A DNA stretch of 64,000 nucleotides from Arthrobacter sp. PAMC25564. Its GTDB lineage: Bacteria > Actinomycetota > Actinomycetes > Actinomycetales > Micrococcaceae. The stretch is from assembly GCF_004798705.1 (NCBI RefSeq), contig NZ_CP039290.1, positions 3,596,001 through 3,660,000 of the forward strand. Direction: 5' to 3'. Shown here piece by piece: positions 1 to 8,104 of this stretch. Within the stretch, counting starts at the first letter, position 1. The number at the start of each line of letters is the position of its first letter. Made by a program: the position numbers and the translations under genes. The notes beneath the pieces are model-generated. The model was not told the DNA's origin and made no database searches. It was given only the letters and a program-made list of their open reading frames with translations.

Positions 1-582
1 CTGGTGGCGGTGTGGGGCATCCGGCTGGCCGCCCACATCGGGCTGCGCTCACGCGGCGGACACGAGGATCCGCGGTACGTGGACATGCTCTCCGCTGCGC
101 CGGGCTCGCGCCACGTCTATGCTCTGCGGCGGGTTTACCTGCCGCAGGGCCTGGTGCTGTTCTTCGTCTCGCTCACCGTGCAGCTTGGCATGTTCAGTAC
201 GGGCCCGCTCGGCTGGCTGGCGCTGGCGGGGGTCCTGGCCTGGACCCTGGGCTTCATCTTCGAGACGGTCGGCGACTGGCAGCTGGCGCGGTTCAAGGCC
301 GATCCGTCCAGGCGTGGAACCGTCCTCAACACCGGGCTCTGGCGCTACACCCGGCATCCCAATTATTTCGGCGACGCCGCCGTCTGGGCCGGTCTCTTCC
401 TCGTCGCCGCCGACTCCTGGCCCGGCGTCCTGACCGTCCTCTCCCCGGCCCTGATGATCTGGACCCTCGCCGGCAAAACCGGGAAACCGCTGACGGAGAA
501 AGCCATGTCCGCCCGCCCGGGCTACCGGGAGTACATCGAGTCCACCTCGGGTTTCATCCCCTGGCCGCCCCGCCCGCGCTAG
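1..582 (+). CDS. DUF1295-type membrane protein (steroid 5-alpha reductase / isoprenylcysteine methyltransferase-like), 5' partial
   Basis: The reading frame is open from base 1, so the N-terminus lies outside the window; about 193 residues are visible. The remaining part has hydrophobic segments and the family's C-terminal signature: a Trp-Arg-Tyr-Thr-Arg-His-Pro-Asn-Tyr-Phe-Gly stretch followed by a Pro-Gly-Tyr-Arg-Glu-Tyr motif near the end. This pattern is shared by DUF1295 proteins, steroid 5-alpha reductases and ICMT-like methyltransferases, which use NADPH or SAM at a membrane-embedded site. The substrate cannot be told from sequence. It ends 22 bases before a perfect palindrome that probably terminates transcription. 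The family call is good; the activity is unknown. Confidence 0.8.
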   Translation: MVAVWGIRLAAHIGLRSRGGHEDPRYVDMLSAAPGSRHVYALRRVYLPQGLVLFFVSLTVQLGMFSTGPLGWLALAGVLAWTLGFIFETVGDWQLARFKADPSRRGTVLNTGLWRYTRHPNYFGDAAVWAGLFLVAADSWPGVLTVLSPALMIWTLAGKTGKPLTEKAMSARPGYREYIESTSGFIPWPPRPR

Positions 583-604
583 TTGTCGCCACCGGCCACG
601 CGAC

Positions 605-656
605 GCGCAAATGCCCTGCCGCTGCCGGAATTCCGGCAGCGGCAGGGCATTTGCGC
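605..656. terminator. 52-bp perfect palindrome, likely bidirectional terminator (family C, copy 1)
   Basis: Both arms match perfectly around the centre GGAATTCC, with A-rich and T-rich outer ends (CGCAAATGCCC and GGGCATTTGCG). It lies between the stops of two convergent genes, where one hairpin can end transcription from both sides. A near-identical palindrome occurs at 21492-21551, also between convergent ends. Confidence 0.75.
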
Positions 657-681
657 AGCGACGGGCGCCGGGCGCTGCGGG

Positions 682-1659
682 TCAGTCGGAGACAACCAGG
701 GTTTCGGCGCCCTGGATGTGCGCGTTGCCGCTTTCCAGCAGCGGCTCGACGACGGCACGCAGCGCCGTCATCGAATCGTCCACTTCCAGCAGCACCGGGT
801 ACTGGTACGCGATCAAGGCCAGCAGGTCACGGACCGAGGCCTGGGCCTGCTCCGGGCTGAGCTGCGGATCGTGGCCCAGGAATACCTCCGAGGGCTGCCC
901 GGAGGGGCCGTCCCCGGGGCTCAGCTCCGCATAACTGATGGCGAAAGCCTCCAGCCGGCCTTTCCTGCTGGCCGGGATGCCCTGGCCGAAGGCGCTGGCC
1001 TGCGGGGCCCGCAGCACGATCGCGCCGTGGGCACCGCTGAGCTCATCCAGGAACAGCCGCTGCACGGTGCCGATGCCCAGCTCCCCCGGGCTGTCCCAAC
1101 CGTGCACCGCCGTGTAGTAGCGGCCCACGACGTCGCTCAGTTCCACCGAACCGGTGGCAAGATCCTCCACCCGCTCGGAGGCCGCGGATTCGGAACCGTC
1201 ACCGAAGACGGGCAGCCTGAGCGCACCGGGCGCCACGACGACGAGGCGTGAGCGCTGGATCGGGGACAGTCCCGCCGCCTCGGCGAACGCCGCCCCCGGG
1301 GTGCCGGGCTCCACCTTGCAGCGCAGCCTGGAGACGCCCGACGGCGCCCGTTCGGCCTCGTGGCGGAGCATCGTCAGCAGGGTGGAGCCAATGCCGGCGC
1401 GGCGGTGGTTCCGGTCGACCTCGATGTAGGCCCAGAGCCGTTCCGGATGCAGGGAGGCCTCATGTACCACGCCGGCCGCGACCGGGATGGCCACGCCGTC
1501 GACGACGTCCTCGGCCACGATGCAGCGGCGCCACGGCGAGTTGCCCGAGGGCGCCAGCGTGCCGCGGAACTGTCCGGCCTGGACCGTTTCCGGGCCGCCC
1601 CAGATTTCCAGCAGCGCGAGGTCATCGCCGTCGCGCCATTCACGGTATGCGATCGCCAT
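682..1659 (-). CDS. GNAT-family N-acetyltransferase, double-domain size
   Basis: 325 residues. The N-terminal half carries the acetyl-CoA pyrophosphate-binding motif of GNAT enzymes (Arg-Arg-Ala-Gly-Ile-Gly-Ser, around residue 85) after a beta-strand ending in YIEVDRNH. The C-terminal half looks like a second, degenerate GNAT fold, as in other 300-plus-residue actinobacterial members. The acceptor substrate cannot be predicted. The ATG follows the glyS stop by 2 bases, so the gene is probably the second cistron of a glyS operon. It ends facing a bidirectional terminator. Confidence 0.8.
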   Translation of the reverse strand: MAIAYREWRDGDDLALLEIWGGPETVQAGQFRGTLAPSGNSPWRRCIVAEDVVDGVAIPVAAGVVHEASLHPERLWAYIEVDRNHRRAGIGSTLLTMLRHEAERAPSGVSRLRCKVEPGTPGAAFAEAAGLSPIQRSRLVVVAPGALRLPVFGDGSESAASERVEDLATGSVELSDVVGRYYTAVHGWDSPGELGIGTVQRLFLDELSGAHGAIVLRAPQASAFGQGIPASRKGRLEAFAISYAELSPGDGPSGQPSEVFLGHDPQLSPEQAQASVRDLLALIAYQYPVLLEVDDSMTALRAVVEPLLESGNAHIQGAETLVVSD

Positions 1660-1661
1660 GC

Positions 1662-3047
1662 CTAGGCGCCGATCAGGCGTGCGGCCAGGTAGCCCTCCAC
1701 CTTGTCCAGGGAGACGCGCTCCTGGCTCATCGTGTCGCGTTCGCGGATCGTCACGGCCTGGTCATCAAGGGTTTCGAAGTCCACGGTGATGCAGAACGGG
1801 GTGCCGATCTCGTCCTGGCGGCGGTAGCGGCGGCCGATGGCGCCGGCGTCGTCGAACTCGATGTTCCAGCTCCTGCGCAACTGGGCGGCGAGGTCCTTGG
1901 CCTTCGGGGAAAGGTCCTCGTTGCGGCTCAGCGGCAGCACGGCGGCCTTGACCGGGGCCAGGCGCGGATCCAGCTTCAGTACTGTGCGGATGTCGACGCC
2001 GCCCTTGGCGTTGGGTGCCTCGTCCTCGGTGTACGCGTCGATCATGAACGCCATGAAGGAGCGGGTGAGGCCGGCGGCCGGTTCGATCACGTACGGGGTG
2101 TAGCGCTCGTTCGTGGCCTGGTTGAAGTAGCTCAGGTCCGTGCCGGAGGCCTTGGAGTGGGTGGAGAGGTCGAAGTCCGTGCGGTTGGCAATGCCCTCAA
2201 GCTCGCCCCACTCGGAGCCCTGGAAACCGAAGCGGTATTCGATGTCCGTGGTGCCCTTGGAGTAGTGGCTGAGCTTCTCCAGCGGGTGCTCGAAGAAGCG
2301 CAGGTTTTCCTCACGAATGCCCAGGCTGGTGTACCAGGACATCCGCTCCTTCATCCAGTACCGGTGCCACTGCTCGTCCGTGCCGGGCTCGACGAAGAAT
2401 TCCATTTCCATCTGCTCGAATTCCCGGGTGCGGAAGATGAAGTTGCCCGGCGTGATCTCGTTGCGGAAGGACTTGCCGATCTGGCCGATGCCGAACGGCG
2501 GCTTCTTGCGGGAGGCTGTGAGGACGTTGTTGAAGTTGATGAAGATGCCCTGGGCGGTCTCGGGGCGCAGGTAGTGCAGGCCCTCTTCGCTGGCAACCGG
2601 TCCGAGGTAGGTCTTGAGCAGTCCGGAGAACTCCTGGGGCTCGGTCCATTCGCCGCGGGTGCCGCAATTGGCGCAGGCGATGTCCTTGAGGCCGTTCTCG
2701 GCGGGTCGGCCCTTCTTTTCCTCGTATTCTTCCTCGAGGTGGTCCGCGCGGTACCGCTTGTGGCAGGAAAGGCACTCCACGAGGGGATCGGAGAAGACCT
2801 CGACATGGCCGGATGCCTCCCAGACCTGGCGGGGCAGGATGACGGACGAGTCCAGGCCGACAACGTCTTCGCGGCCGCGGACCACGGACTGCCACCACTG
2901 GCGCTTGATGTTTTCCTTGAGCTCGGCTCCAAGGGGCCCGTAGTCCCAGGCAGAACGTGAGCCACCATAGATTTCACCGGCCTGGAATACGAAACCCCGG
3001 CGCTTGGCGAGGGAAATGATCTGGTCGAGGACGGATTTTGCTGCCAT
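1662..3047 (-). CDS. glyS: glycyl-tRNA synthetase (class II, alpha2 type)
   Basis: 461 residues, the usual length for the bacterial homodimeric enzyme that charges tRNA-Gly. Class II signatures are visible: motif 2 around [19 protein letters not shown], with the adjacent acidic MEMEFF stretch, and motif 3 around [17 protein letters not shown]. The C-terminal 100 residues form the HGTP anticodon-binding domain. Two Cys-x2-Cys pairs (CLSC and CANC) near residues 90-130 form the insertion-type zinc site seen in this subfamily. The ATG is preceded by GGAG. The upstream 133 bases (3048-3180) show no T-box features and no other gene. Confidence 0.97.
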   Translation of the reverse strand: MAAKSVLDQIISLAKRRGFVFQAGEIYGGSRSAWDYGPLGAELKENIKRQWWQSVVRGREDVVGLDSSVILPRQVWEASGHVEVFSDPLVECLSCHKRYRADHLEEEYEEKKGRPAENGLKDIACANCGTRGEWTEPQEFSGLLKTYLGPVASEEGLHYLRPETAQGIFINFNNVLTASRKKPPFGIGQIGKSFRNEITPGNFIFRTREFEQMEMEFFVEPGTDEQWHRYWMKERMSWYTSLGIREENLRFFEHPLEKLSHYSKGTTDIEYRFGFQGSEWGELEGIANRTDFDLSTHSKASGTDLSYFNQATNERYTPYVIEPAAGLTRSFMAFMIDAYTEDEAPNAKGGVDIRTVLKLDPRLAPVKAAVLPLSRNEDLSPKAKDLAAQLRRSWNIEFDDAGAIGRRYRRQDEIGTPFCITVDFETLDDQAVTIRERDTMSQERVSLDKVEGYLAARLIGA

Positions 3048-3180
3048 GGGGGGACTCCAATTTCTACAGGGCCGCTGGGTGCGGTCCGCGGTCTGCGCCC
3101 CGGATCCCCGGCTGGTTGCCGGACGGAGCAGTACGAAAGATTGATGTGCAGGATGCTGCGCTTCCTAGCCTACCGGCCAG

Positions 3181-4176
3181 CTACCGCTTCAAAGCCCCCT
3201 TGGGCCAGGGCAGGGTGGCGAGCACGATGGCGGCAAGCGTCAGGAGCGTGCCGAGGACCGTGGGCAGCGCCACCACGGTGCCGGGCACGGGCAGCACCAC
3301 GTCCAGGGCCAGGGACCCCAGCAGCTGTCCGGCGATCATGCCCAGCCCCGTGACCAGCACCCCGAGACTGCGGACCAGCAGGGCGCCGAGGCCGATGAAG
3401 ACGCAGCCCATCGGGCCGCCAAGGTAGTACCACCACTGTGCCGGGAGTCCGCTGCCAGCGCCGGCGACGGCGAGCTTAACCAGCCACGCGATCCACAGCA
3501 GGGCCGTGCCGGAGATGAAGTTCACCAGCGTGGCGGCGATCGGGGTGCCGTAGTGGACCGTGGCGGTGCCGTTCATAGCCTGTTGGAAGCTCATCAGGAA
3601 TCCGGCCAGTACCGGAAGCAGGATCGTGGCCAGCAGCGGCGCGGTGCCGGATCCGGCGTCGTGCCCGCCGCCACCCGCGGCAGATGCGGCGAGGCGCGGG
3701 GACACCGCCCAGGCAACGGCGGCGATGGTCAGGAGGCACCCGATCACCCGGATGCTTGTGACGGGCTTCTTGCCGGCGGGTCCGATCCCCATCCGGTCCA
3801 CCAGCAGGCCGCTGAGGGTCTGCCCGGTCACCGTGGCGACGGTGAACAGGGCGACGCCCAGCAGGCCCACCGTGAAGGATTGCGCGAAGACGAAGAAGGC
3901 CCCGATGCAGCCGGCCAGCACGTAGTACGGCGGGATCCGGCGTTCCCGGACGGCCGGCAGGATCCGCGCCAGCCCCGCCCGGCCCTTCGGCAGGGCCACG
4001 GAGATGACGATCATCAGGACCAGCCCCGTGGTGAAGCTCACCACCGCGGCTCCGATGCCGTCCGCCAGCACCGCGCCGAGGGCACCGTTGATGCGTCCCT
4101 GCACGGGGATGAACAGGCCGGCGGCCACGGCCAATGGCAGGCCCGCAATAAGCGGAAGGCGTGGTGCATGGGTCAT
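3181..4176 (-). CDS. DMT-type transporter with two DUF606 (YdcZ) repeats
   Basis: About 331 residues, almost entirely hydrophobic, with roughly ten membrane segments in two homologous halves. Each half has a small-residue-rich start of the DUF606 type (for example IPVQGRINGALG and FLMSFQQAMNGTATVHYG). DUF606 proteins belong to the drug/metabolite transporter superfamily; no substrate is known. I chose ATG 4176, which has AAGGTG upstream; GTG 4185 is an in-frame alternative. The gene diverges from the S4-protein gene at 4209 with only about 30 bases between starts. Confidence 0.85.
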   Translation of the reverse strand: MTHAPRLPLIAGLPLAVAAGLFIPVQGRINGALGAVLADGIGAAVVSFTTGLVLMIVISVALPKGRAGLARILPAVRERRIPPYYVLAGCIGAFFVFAQSFTVGLLGVALFTVATVTGQTLSGLLVDRMGIGPAGKKPVTSIRVIGCLLTIAAVAWAVSPRLAASAAGGGGHDAGSGTAPLLATILLPVLAGFLMSFQQAMNGTATVHYGTPIAATLVNFISGTALLWIAWLVKLAVAGAGSGLPAQWWYYLGGPMGCVFIGLGALLVRSLGVLVTGLGMIAGQLLGSLALDVVLPVPGTVVALPTVLGTLLTLAAIVLATLPWPKGALKR

Positions 4177-4196
4177 TGGAGACACCTTACGTCAGG

Positions 4197-4202
4197 CATT
4201 AT
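4197..4202 (+). promoter_or_regulatory. -10 hexamer of a leaderless promoter
   Basis: CATTAT stands exactly 6 bases before ATG 4209, so transcription would start at or next to the A of the start codon. No Shine-Dalgarno sequence precedes this ATG. Confidence 0.5.
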
Positions 4203-4208
4203 TGCTGT

Positions 4209-4445
4209 ATGAGCAACCCGGAAATTGAAGAGATCCCCATCCGCGACGACATGATCCGGCTGGGGCAGCTGCTGAAGCTTGCCAGCCTGGTGGAGGACGG
4301 CGTGGAGGCGACGGAGCTGATCAGGAACGGCCTGGTGCAGGTCAACGGCGAGATCGATGACCGCCGCGGGCGCCAGCTCCACGACGGCGACACGGTGACC
4401 GTGAACGGCCGGACCGTGCGGATCAGCACACCCGCCGGTTCGTAG
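4209..4445 (+). CDS. RNA-binding S4-domain protein (YaaA/RlbA type)
   Basis: 78 residues consisting almost only of an S4 RNA-binding fold: the conserved stretch IRLGQLLKLASLVEDG is followed by the loop AxELIRNGLVQVNGEIDDRRGR and a basic end. Small free-standing S4 proteins bind structured RNA, usually ribosomal. An upstream in-frame ATG at 4161 would start inside the divergent gene and adds residues unlike the family, so ATG 4209 is preferred; it is consistent with a leaderless mRNA. No partner gene is adjacent. Confidence 0.85.
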   Translation: MSNPEIEEIPIRDDMIRLGQLLKLASLVEDGVEATELIRNGLVQVNGEIDDRRGRQLHDGDTVTVNGRTVRISTPAGS

Positions 4446-4505
4446 CCTGGCCCGGCGCTGCCGGCGGCGCCGCTACCCGGGCATCGCCCGACGTCGTCCG
4501 GGCGG

Positions 4506-5156
4506 TTATTTGTTCAGCACCTCGTGGGTGAGGAACTCGGACACATGGCCCAGTTCCTGCTGGTTGATGCCATGCCACATTCCTGAGTAGAGCACCTTGG
4601 TGAGCTTCACGTGCTTGCGGACCCAGCCCATCGTGTATTCGATCTTGTCGGGCGTGATCACGGGATCCTGCTGGTCCCGGCCCCAGAACAGCGGCAGGGT
4701 TCCGTCCAGTTCGCCGTCGCGGAAGCTCGGGTCATCCCCGGCGTCGATCGCAAACCCTGACAGGCCGACGACGGCGGCGAAGTCCGCCGGACGCTGCCGC
4801 AGCAGCGTTGTGGCCATCGCCATGCCCATCGAGAATCCGAGCAGCGTCACTGACGGGTGGTTGGCCTTGACGGCGTCGAGCCAGCCGAAGACATAGGCGG
4901 CGGCGTCCTTGACGGCCTGCACCGAGTAGTCGGCCGAACCCACGAGCGGGAACCAGCTGAAGCCCGGTCCCATGGTGATCGGGGCGCGGACGGAGGCTAC
5001 CGCGAAATCCTGCGGGAGCATGTCCGCCAGGCCGAGCAGGTCCTGCTCGTTGGCGCCGTAGCCATGCAACAGGACCAGGAGCGGTTTGCCGGCCGTGGCC
5101 TCCTCCGGCTTGGACCACAGGACAACGGGGGCAGGGAAGGCATCAGCTAGAGTCAT
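4506..5156 (-). CDS. alpha/beta-hydrolase, phospholipase/carboxylesterase family
   Basis: 216 residues from ATG 5156. The oxyanion-hole motif LLHGYGANEQD, the nucleophile elbow GFSMG and a C-terminal histidine in SGMWHGIN mark a serine carboxylesterase of the acyl-protein-thioesterase/YpfH group. It has no signal peptide, so it is cytoplasmic. A longer frame from 5252 would run into the divergent SGNH gene's promoter region and adds non-conserved residues, so it was not used. The natural ester is unknown. Confidence 0.85.
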   Translation of the reverse strand: MTLADAFPAPVVLWSKPEEATAGKPLLVLLHGYGANEQDLLGLADMLPQDFAVASVRAPITMGPGFSWFPLVGSADYSVQAVKDAAAYVFGWLDAVKANHPSVTLLGFSMGMAMATTLLRQRPADFAAVVGLSGFAIDAGDDPSFRDGELDGTLPLFWGRDQQDPVITPDKIEYTMGWVRKHVKLTKVLYSGMWHGINQQELGHVSEFLTHEVLNK

Positions 5157-5226
5157 GGAACCATTCTTACAGTTACCCGCCGGTAACAACTTACGGTGGC
5201 GTAGCTTTGGCTCAACAGTGGAGGAT

Positions 5227-6102
5227 ATGAAGGTGAGCGAAACCGAAGCCATGGAGAACTCCCCCGAGAGCGTCGTAACCCACCCGTGGACCCGCTATGT
5301 CGCCATGGGCGATTCGTTCACGGAAGGCATCGGGGACCCCGAACCGGCCAGCCCCGGCGGGCACCGGGGCTGGGCGGACCGGGTGGCTGAAGAACTGAGC
5401 CGCGGCCACACTGACTTCGCCTACGCCAATCTGGCCGTCCGCGGCCGGCTCCTGCAGCAGATCGTGGACCAGCAGCTGGCCCATTGCCTGTCCCTCAAAC
5501 CCGATCTGATCACGCTCTCGGCCGGCGGCAACGACCTGATCCGTCCCGGCGGCGATCCGGATGCGCTGGCGGAAAAGCTCGACTCGGTGGTACAGATCCT
5601 GGCCCTGGGCGGCGCGACCGTGGTCCTCTTCAACGGTCCCGACACCGGCTCCACGGTGCTTGGCCGGATCCGCAGCAAGGTTGCCATCTACAACGAAAAC
5701 CTCCGGACCATCGCGGCCCGGCACGATGCCGTCATCGCGGACATGTGGTCCCTGCGGCAGCTGAATGATCCCCGGATGTGGGACGCGGACCGCCTGCACT
5801 TTTCTCCGCTGGGCCACCACACGATCGCGGCCATGGTGCTGGATTCGCTGAACGTCCAGCACACCCTGGAGCCCCTCTCGCCCAAGCCCCTGCCGCAGCG
5901 CAGCTGGCGGGAGGCACGGTCCGGAGACCTCGTATGGGCGAAGGATTACTTCGTCCCCTGGGTGGTCCGCCGGCTGCGGCACCGCTCCAGCGGGGACGGC
6001 ATAACGGCAAAGCGCCCCCTGCCCGGACCGGTGTTCGGCCCCGGGGTCCCCCTGGGCTCCGGCGAGGGCCCCCCGGGGGCAGAAGAACCAGTGCGGTCCT
6101 GA
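5227..6102 (+). CDS. SGNH/GDSL-family hydrolase
   Basis: About 291 residues. Block I (YVAMGDSFTEG) holds the catalytic Ser, block III is GGND, and block V (DRLHFSPLGH) supplies the Asp-His pair. The family hydrolyses esters or thioesters; no signal peptide is seen, so it is probably intracellular. Roughly 80 residues after block V are basic and Pro-rich, beyond the core fold. Start choice: GGAGG ends only 2 bases before ATG 5227 but 8 bases before the in-frame GTG 5233, so GTG 5233 may be the true start. TAGCTT at 5202-5207 could be its -10 element. Confidence 0.85.
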   Translation: MKVSETEAMENSPESVVTHPWTRYVAMGDSFTEGIGDPEPASPGGHRGWADRVAEELSRGHTDFAYANLAVRGRLLQQIVDQQLAHCLSLKPDLITLSAGGNDLIRPGGDPDALAEKLDSVVQILALGGATVVLFNGPDTGSTVLGRIRSKVAIYNENLRTIAARHDAVIADMWSLRQLNDPRMWDADRLHFSPLGHHTIAAMVLDSLNVQHTLEPLSPKPLPQRSWREARSGDLVWAKDYFVPWVVRRLRHRSSGDGITAKRPLPGPVFGPGVPLGSGEGPPGAEEPVRS

Positions 6103-6149
6103 ACGGGTCCGGGCATAAGCTGGGGGAAACACTTGGGAGGCCCGGCACC

Positions 6150-6680
6150 GTGAACAGTCTGTTCTTTTGGATCATCGTTTTGACCTTCGTGGTCCCGACG
6201 GCGCTGCGCCTGTACCGGAAGTCAGTCCGCGGCCGGAACCGCGGCCAGGGCATGCCCGGCGGGTTTCCGAACCTGCCGGACGGCGGGTATCCGGGCCAGT
6301 ACCCGGGCCAGCAGGGCAAGCAGCCCCGGGATGGCTACACCCAGCAGGACTACTTCGGCGGCGGCTTCCAGGCCGGCACCCCCGGACAGCCTTTGCCGCC
6401 GTACCCGGGCCAGGCGGGCTACCGGAACCCCGTCCCCTACGAGGACAGCCCCGAGTACCTGAACAACCCTCCCGGGTCCGGGCAACAGCCCTCCGGGCAG
6501 CAGGGCGCGTGGCAGCAGCCTGCCGGACAGCCGCCCGGAACCCCTGCAGTTCCCACGCCGCCGTCGGGCACGCAGGGGTTCCGGGCGCGCAAGCTCGCCG
6601 AACTTGACCAGCGGTACAGCGATGGCGAGCTCGCCATGGAGGATTACATGGCCCAGCGCGCGGAGATCATGAAGGGCTGA
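6150..6680 (+). CDS. membrane-anchored SHOCT-domain protein
   Basis: 176 residues from GTG 6150, with GGGAGG 9 bases upstream. One N-terminal membrane helix (about residues 2-18) is followed by a long Gly/Pro/Gln-rich low-complexity linker. The last 30 residues form a SHOCT (short C-terminal) helix pair: ARKLAELDQRYSDGELAMEDY. SHOCT motifs are found at the ends of many bacterial membrane proteins and are thought to mediate oligomerisation; the role here is unknown. Its last 14 bases overlap the convergent metX 3' end. Confidence 0.75.
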   Translation: MNSLFFWIIVLTFVVPTALRLYRKSVRGRNRGQGMPGGFPNLPDGGYPGQYPGQQGKQPRDGYTQQDYFGGGFQAGTPGQPLPPYPGQAGYRNPVPYEDSPEYLNNPPGSGQQPSGQQGAWQQPAGQPPGTPAVPTPPSGTQGFRARKLAELDQRYSDGELAMEDYMAQRAEIMKG

Positions 6681-7863
6681 CCGCCTGTTCGGCCGCCTGG
6701 CCGAAGAAGTTCTGCCGGAACTGCTCGCTGAGCTGGCCGATTTCGGTCAGGAAGCCGTCGTGGCCGATCGGGGCCTCGATCATGTGCAGTTCCGCTCCGC
6801 CCGGCAGCGCATCGGCGAGTTCACGGGACTGCGCCGGGAAATACAGCCGGTCCGAATCCACCGCCGCGACAATGAAGTCCGCCGTCGCGTGGGCCAGCGA
6901 TTCCTGGAGGGGGCCGCGTCCGCGGCACACGTCATGGCTCATGAGGGCCTCGGTGATGGCGATGTAGCTGTTGGCGTCGAAGCGCCGGACCAGCTTGTTG
7001 CCCTGGTGGTCGAGGTAGCTTTCCACCTGGTAGCGTCCGCGCCCGGCCAGCGAACCGGCGTCCAGCGGCGCCTCTGCTTCCTGGGCGTTCCGGCCGAAGC
7101 GCCCGTCCAGTTCGGCCGCCGAGCGGTAGGTGATGTGCGCGATCCGGCGTGCCAGGGCCAGGCCTGCAACCGGCCCGGGGCCGCCGTAGTAGTCCCCGCC
7201 GTTGAAGTCCGGGTCCAGGCGGATAGCCAGGGTCTGGGCCTGGGCGAAGGCAATCTGTTCCGCGGTGCTGCTCGCGCCGACGGAAATCACGGCGCAGCGC
7301 CGGACCCGTTCCGGGTAGCTGACGGCCCACTCGAGGGCACGTGCCCCGCCGAGGGATCCGCCCAGTACGGCGAACCAGCTGCGGATGCCCAGGGCGTCCG
7401 CAAGCCTGGCCTCGGCCTCCGTGGTGTCCCGCAGGGTGACCAGCGGAAACCGTGAACCCCAGGGCTTTCCGTCGGGGGCCTGCGTCGAGGGACCGGTGGA
7501 GCCGTAGCAGCCGCCCACGATATTGATGGAGACGACGAAGTACTTGTCGGTGTCCACGGGGGCGCCGGGGCCCGCGAGCTGCTCCCACCAGCCCGGTTCC
7601 TCGCTGGCGCCCCGGGTCACGTGGGTGTCGCCGGTCAGCGCATGTTCGATCAGCACCGCATTCGAGCCGTCCGCGTTCAGCCTCCCCCAGGTCTCGTAGG
7701 CGAGGACGACATCGGGGAGCCGGGCACCGGACTCAAGCTCGAGGTCGCCGATCCGCAGGTACTGGACGGTTCCGTCCGGCACGGCTTGTTCGACTTCTTC
7801 TTCGACGGCACGCCGGGATGGATCGGTGCCGGGTACACCGCTGTGGGTGAGGGAAAGTGTCAT
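6667..7863 (-). CDS. metX: homoserine O-acetyltransferase
   Basis: 398 residues of the alpha/beta-hydrolase acyltransferase family that makes O-acetyl-L-homoserine from acetyl-CoA and homoserine, the activation step of methionine synthesis. Visible motifs are LAYETWGRLN, the nucleophile elbow GGSLGG (Ser in the middle), and the C-terminal Asp/His pair (the SDRLY stretch and IGHDGFLTE). The start ATG is a few bases after a SAM-IV riboswitch. The next enzyme, metY, lies just upstream on the same strand with its own terminator and switch, so the two are separate SAM-controlled units. Some MetX enzymes are succinyltransferases; that cannot be excluded. Confidence 0.93.
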   Translation of the reverse strand: MTLSLTHSGVPGTDPSRRAVEEEVEQAVPDGTVQYLRIGDLELESGARLPDVVLAYETWGRLNADGSNAVLIEHALTGDTHVTRGASEEPGWWEQLAGPGAPVDTDKYFVVSINIVGGCYGSTGPSTQAPDGKPWGSRFPLVTLRDTTEAEARLADALGIRSWFAVLGGSLGGARALEWAVSYPERVRRCAVISVGASSTAEQIAFAQAQTLAIRLDPDFNGGDYYGGPGPVAGLALARRIAHITYRSAAELDGRFGRNAQEAEAPLDAGSLAGRGRYQVESYLDHQGNKLVRRFDANSYIAITEALMSHDVCRGRGPLQESLAHATADFIVAAVDSDRLYFPAQSRELADALPGGAELHMIEAPIGHDGFLTEIGQLSEQFRQNFFGQAAEQAVSPS

Positions 7864-7867
7864 ATGA

Positions 7868-7990
7868 GGACCTAACTTCGCGCTTGCCTGCCGTCAGCTG
7901 ACCGGCAGGCCAGGTCTTCACCCGGGGCACCCCGCCGCAAAAGGAGGGTTGCCGGCCAGCAAGCCGGGGCTGTCGCTGGCGCTCATGACC
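7868..7990 (-). promoter_or_regulatory. SAM-IV riboswitch upstream of metX
   Basis: Read on the minus strand, it starts with GGTCATGAGCGCCAGCG, then CCCCGGCTTGCTGGCCGG, CAACCCTCC, GGTGCCCCGGGTGAAGACC, a hairpin (CCTGCCGGTCAGCTGACGGCAGG region) and the 3' pseudoknot strand GGCAAGCGCG. This order is the SAM-IV aptamer known from actinobacteria. The 3' end runs to within 4 bases of the metX ATG, which favours control of ribosome access over termination. Confidence 0.93.
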
Positions 7991-8044
7991 TTCAATGAGT
8001 TTACGAAACGAGGCGACGGAATGGCGAAGATTGTGACGGCCATG

Positions 8045-8097
8045 TGACTCCCGGCGTCCCGGCGCCGTCGCCGGCGGATCAGGGACGCCGGGAGTCA
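8045..8097 (-). terminator. hairpin terminator after metY
   Basis: Arms TGACTCCCGGCGTCCC and GGGACGCCGGGAGTCA pair over 16 bases, with a loop of about 21 GC-rich bases. It begins 8 bases beyond the metY stop and precedes the metX riboswitch. Confidence 0.75.
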
Positions 8098-8104
8098 GTG
8101 CACG

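Noticed and set aside
3048..3180. Possible T-box leader upstream of glyS
   Set aside because: No T-box sequence (TGGNACC-type bulge) or specifier-stem/terminator arrangement could be found in the 133 bases.
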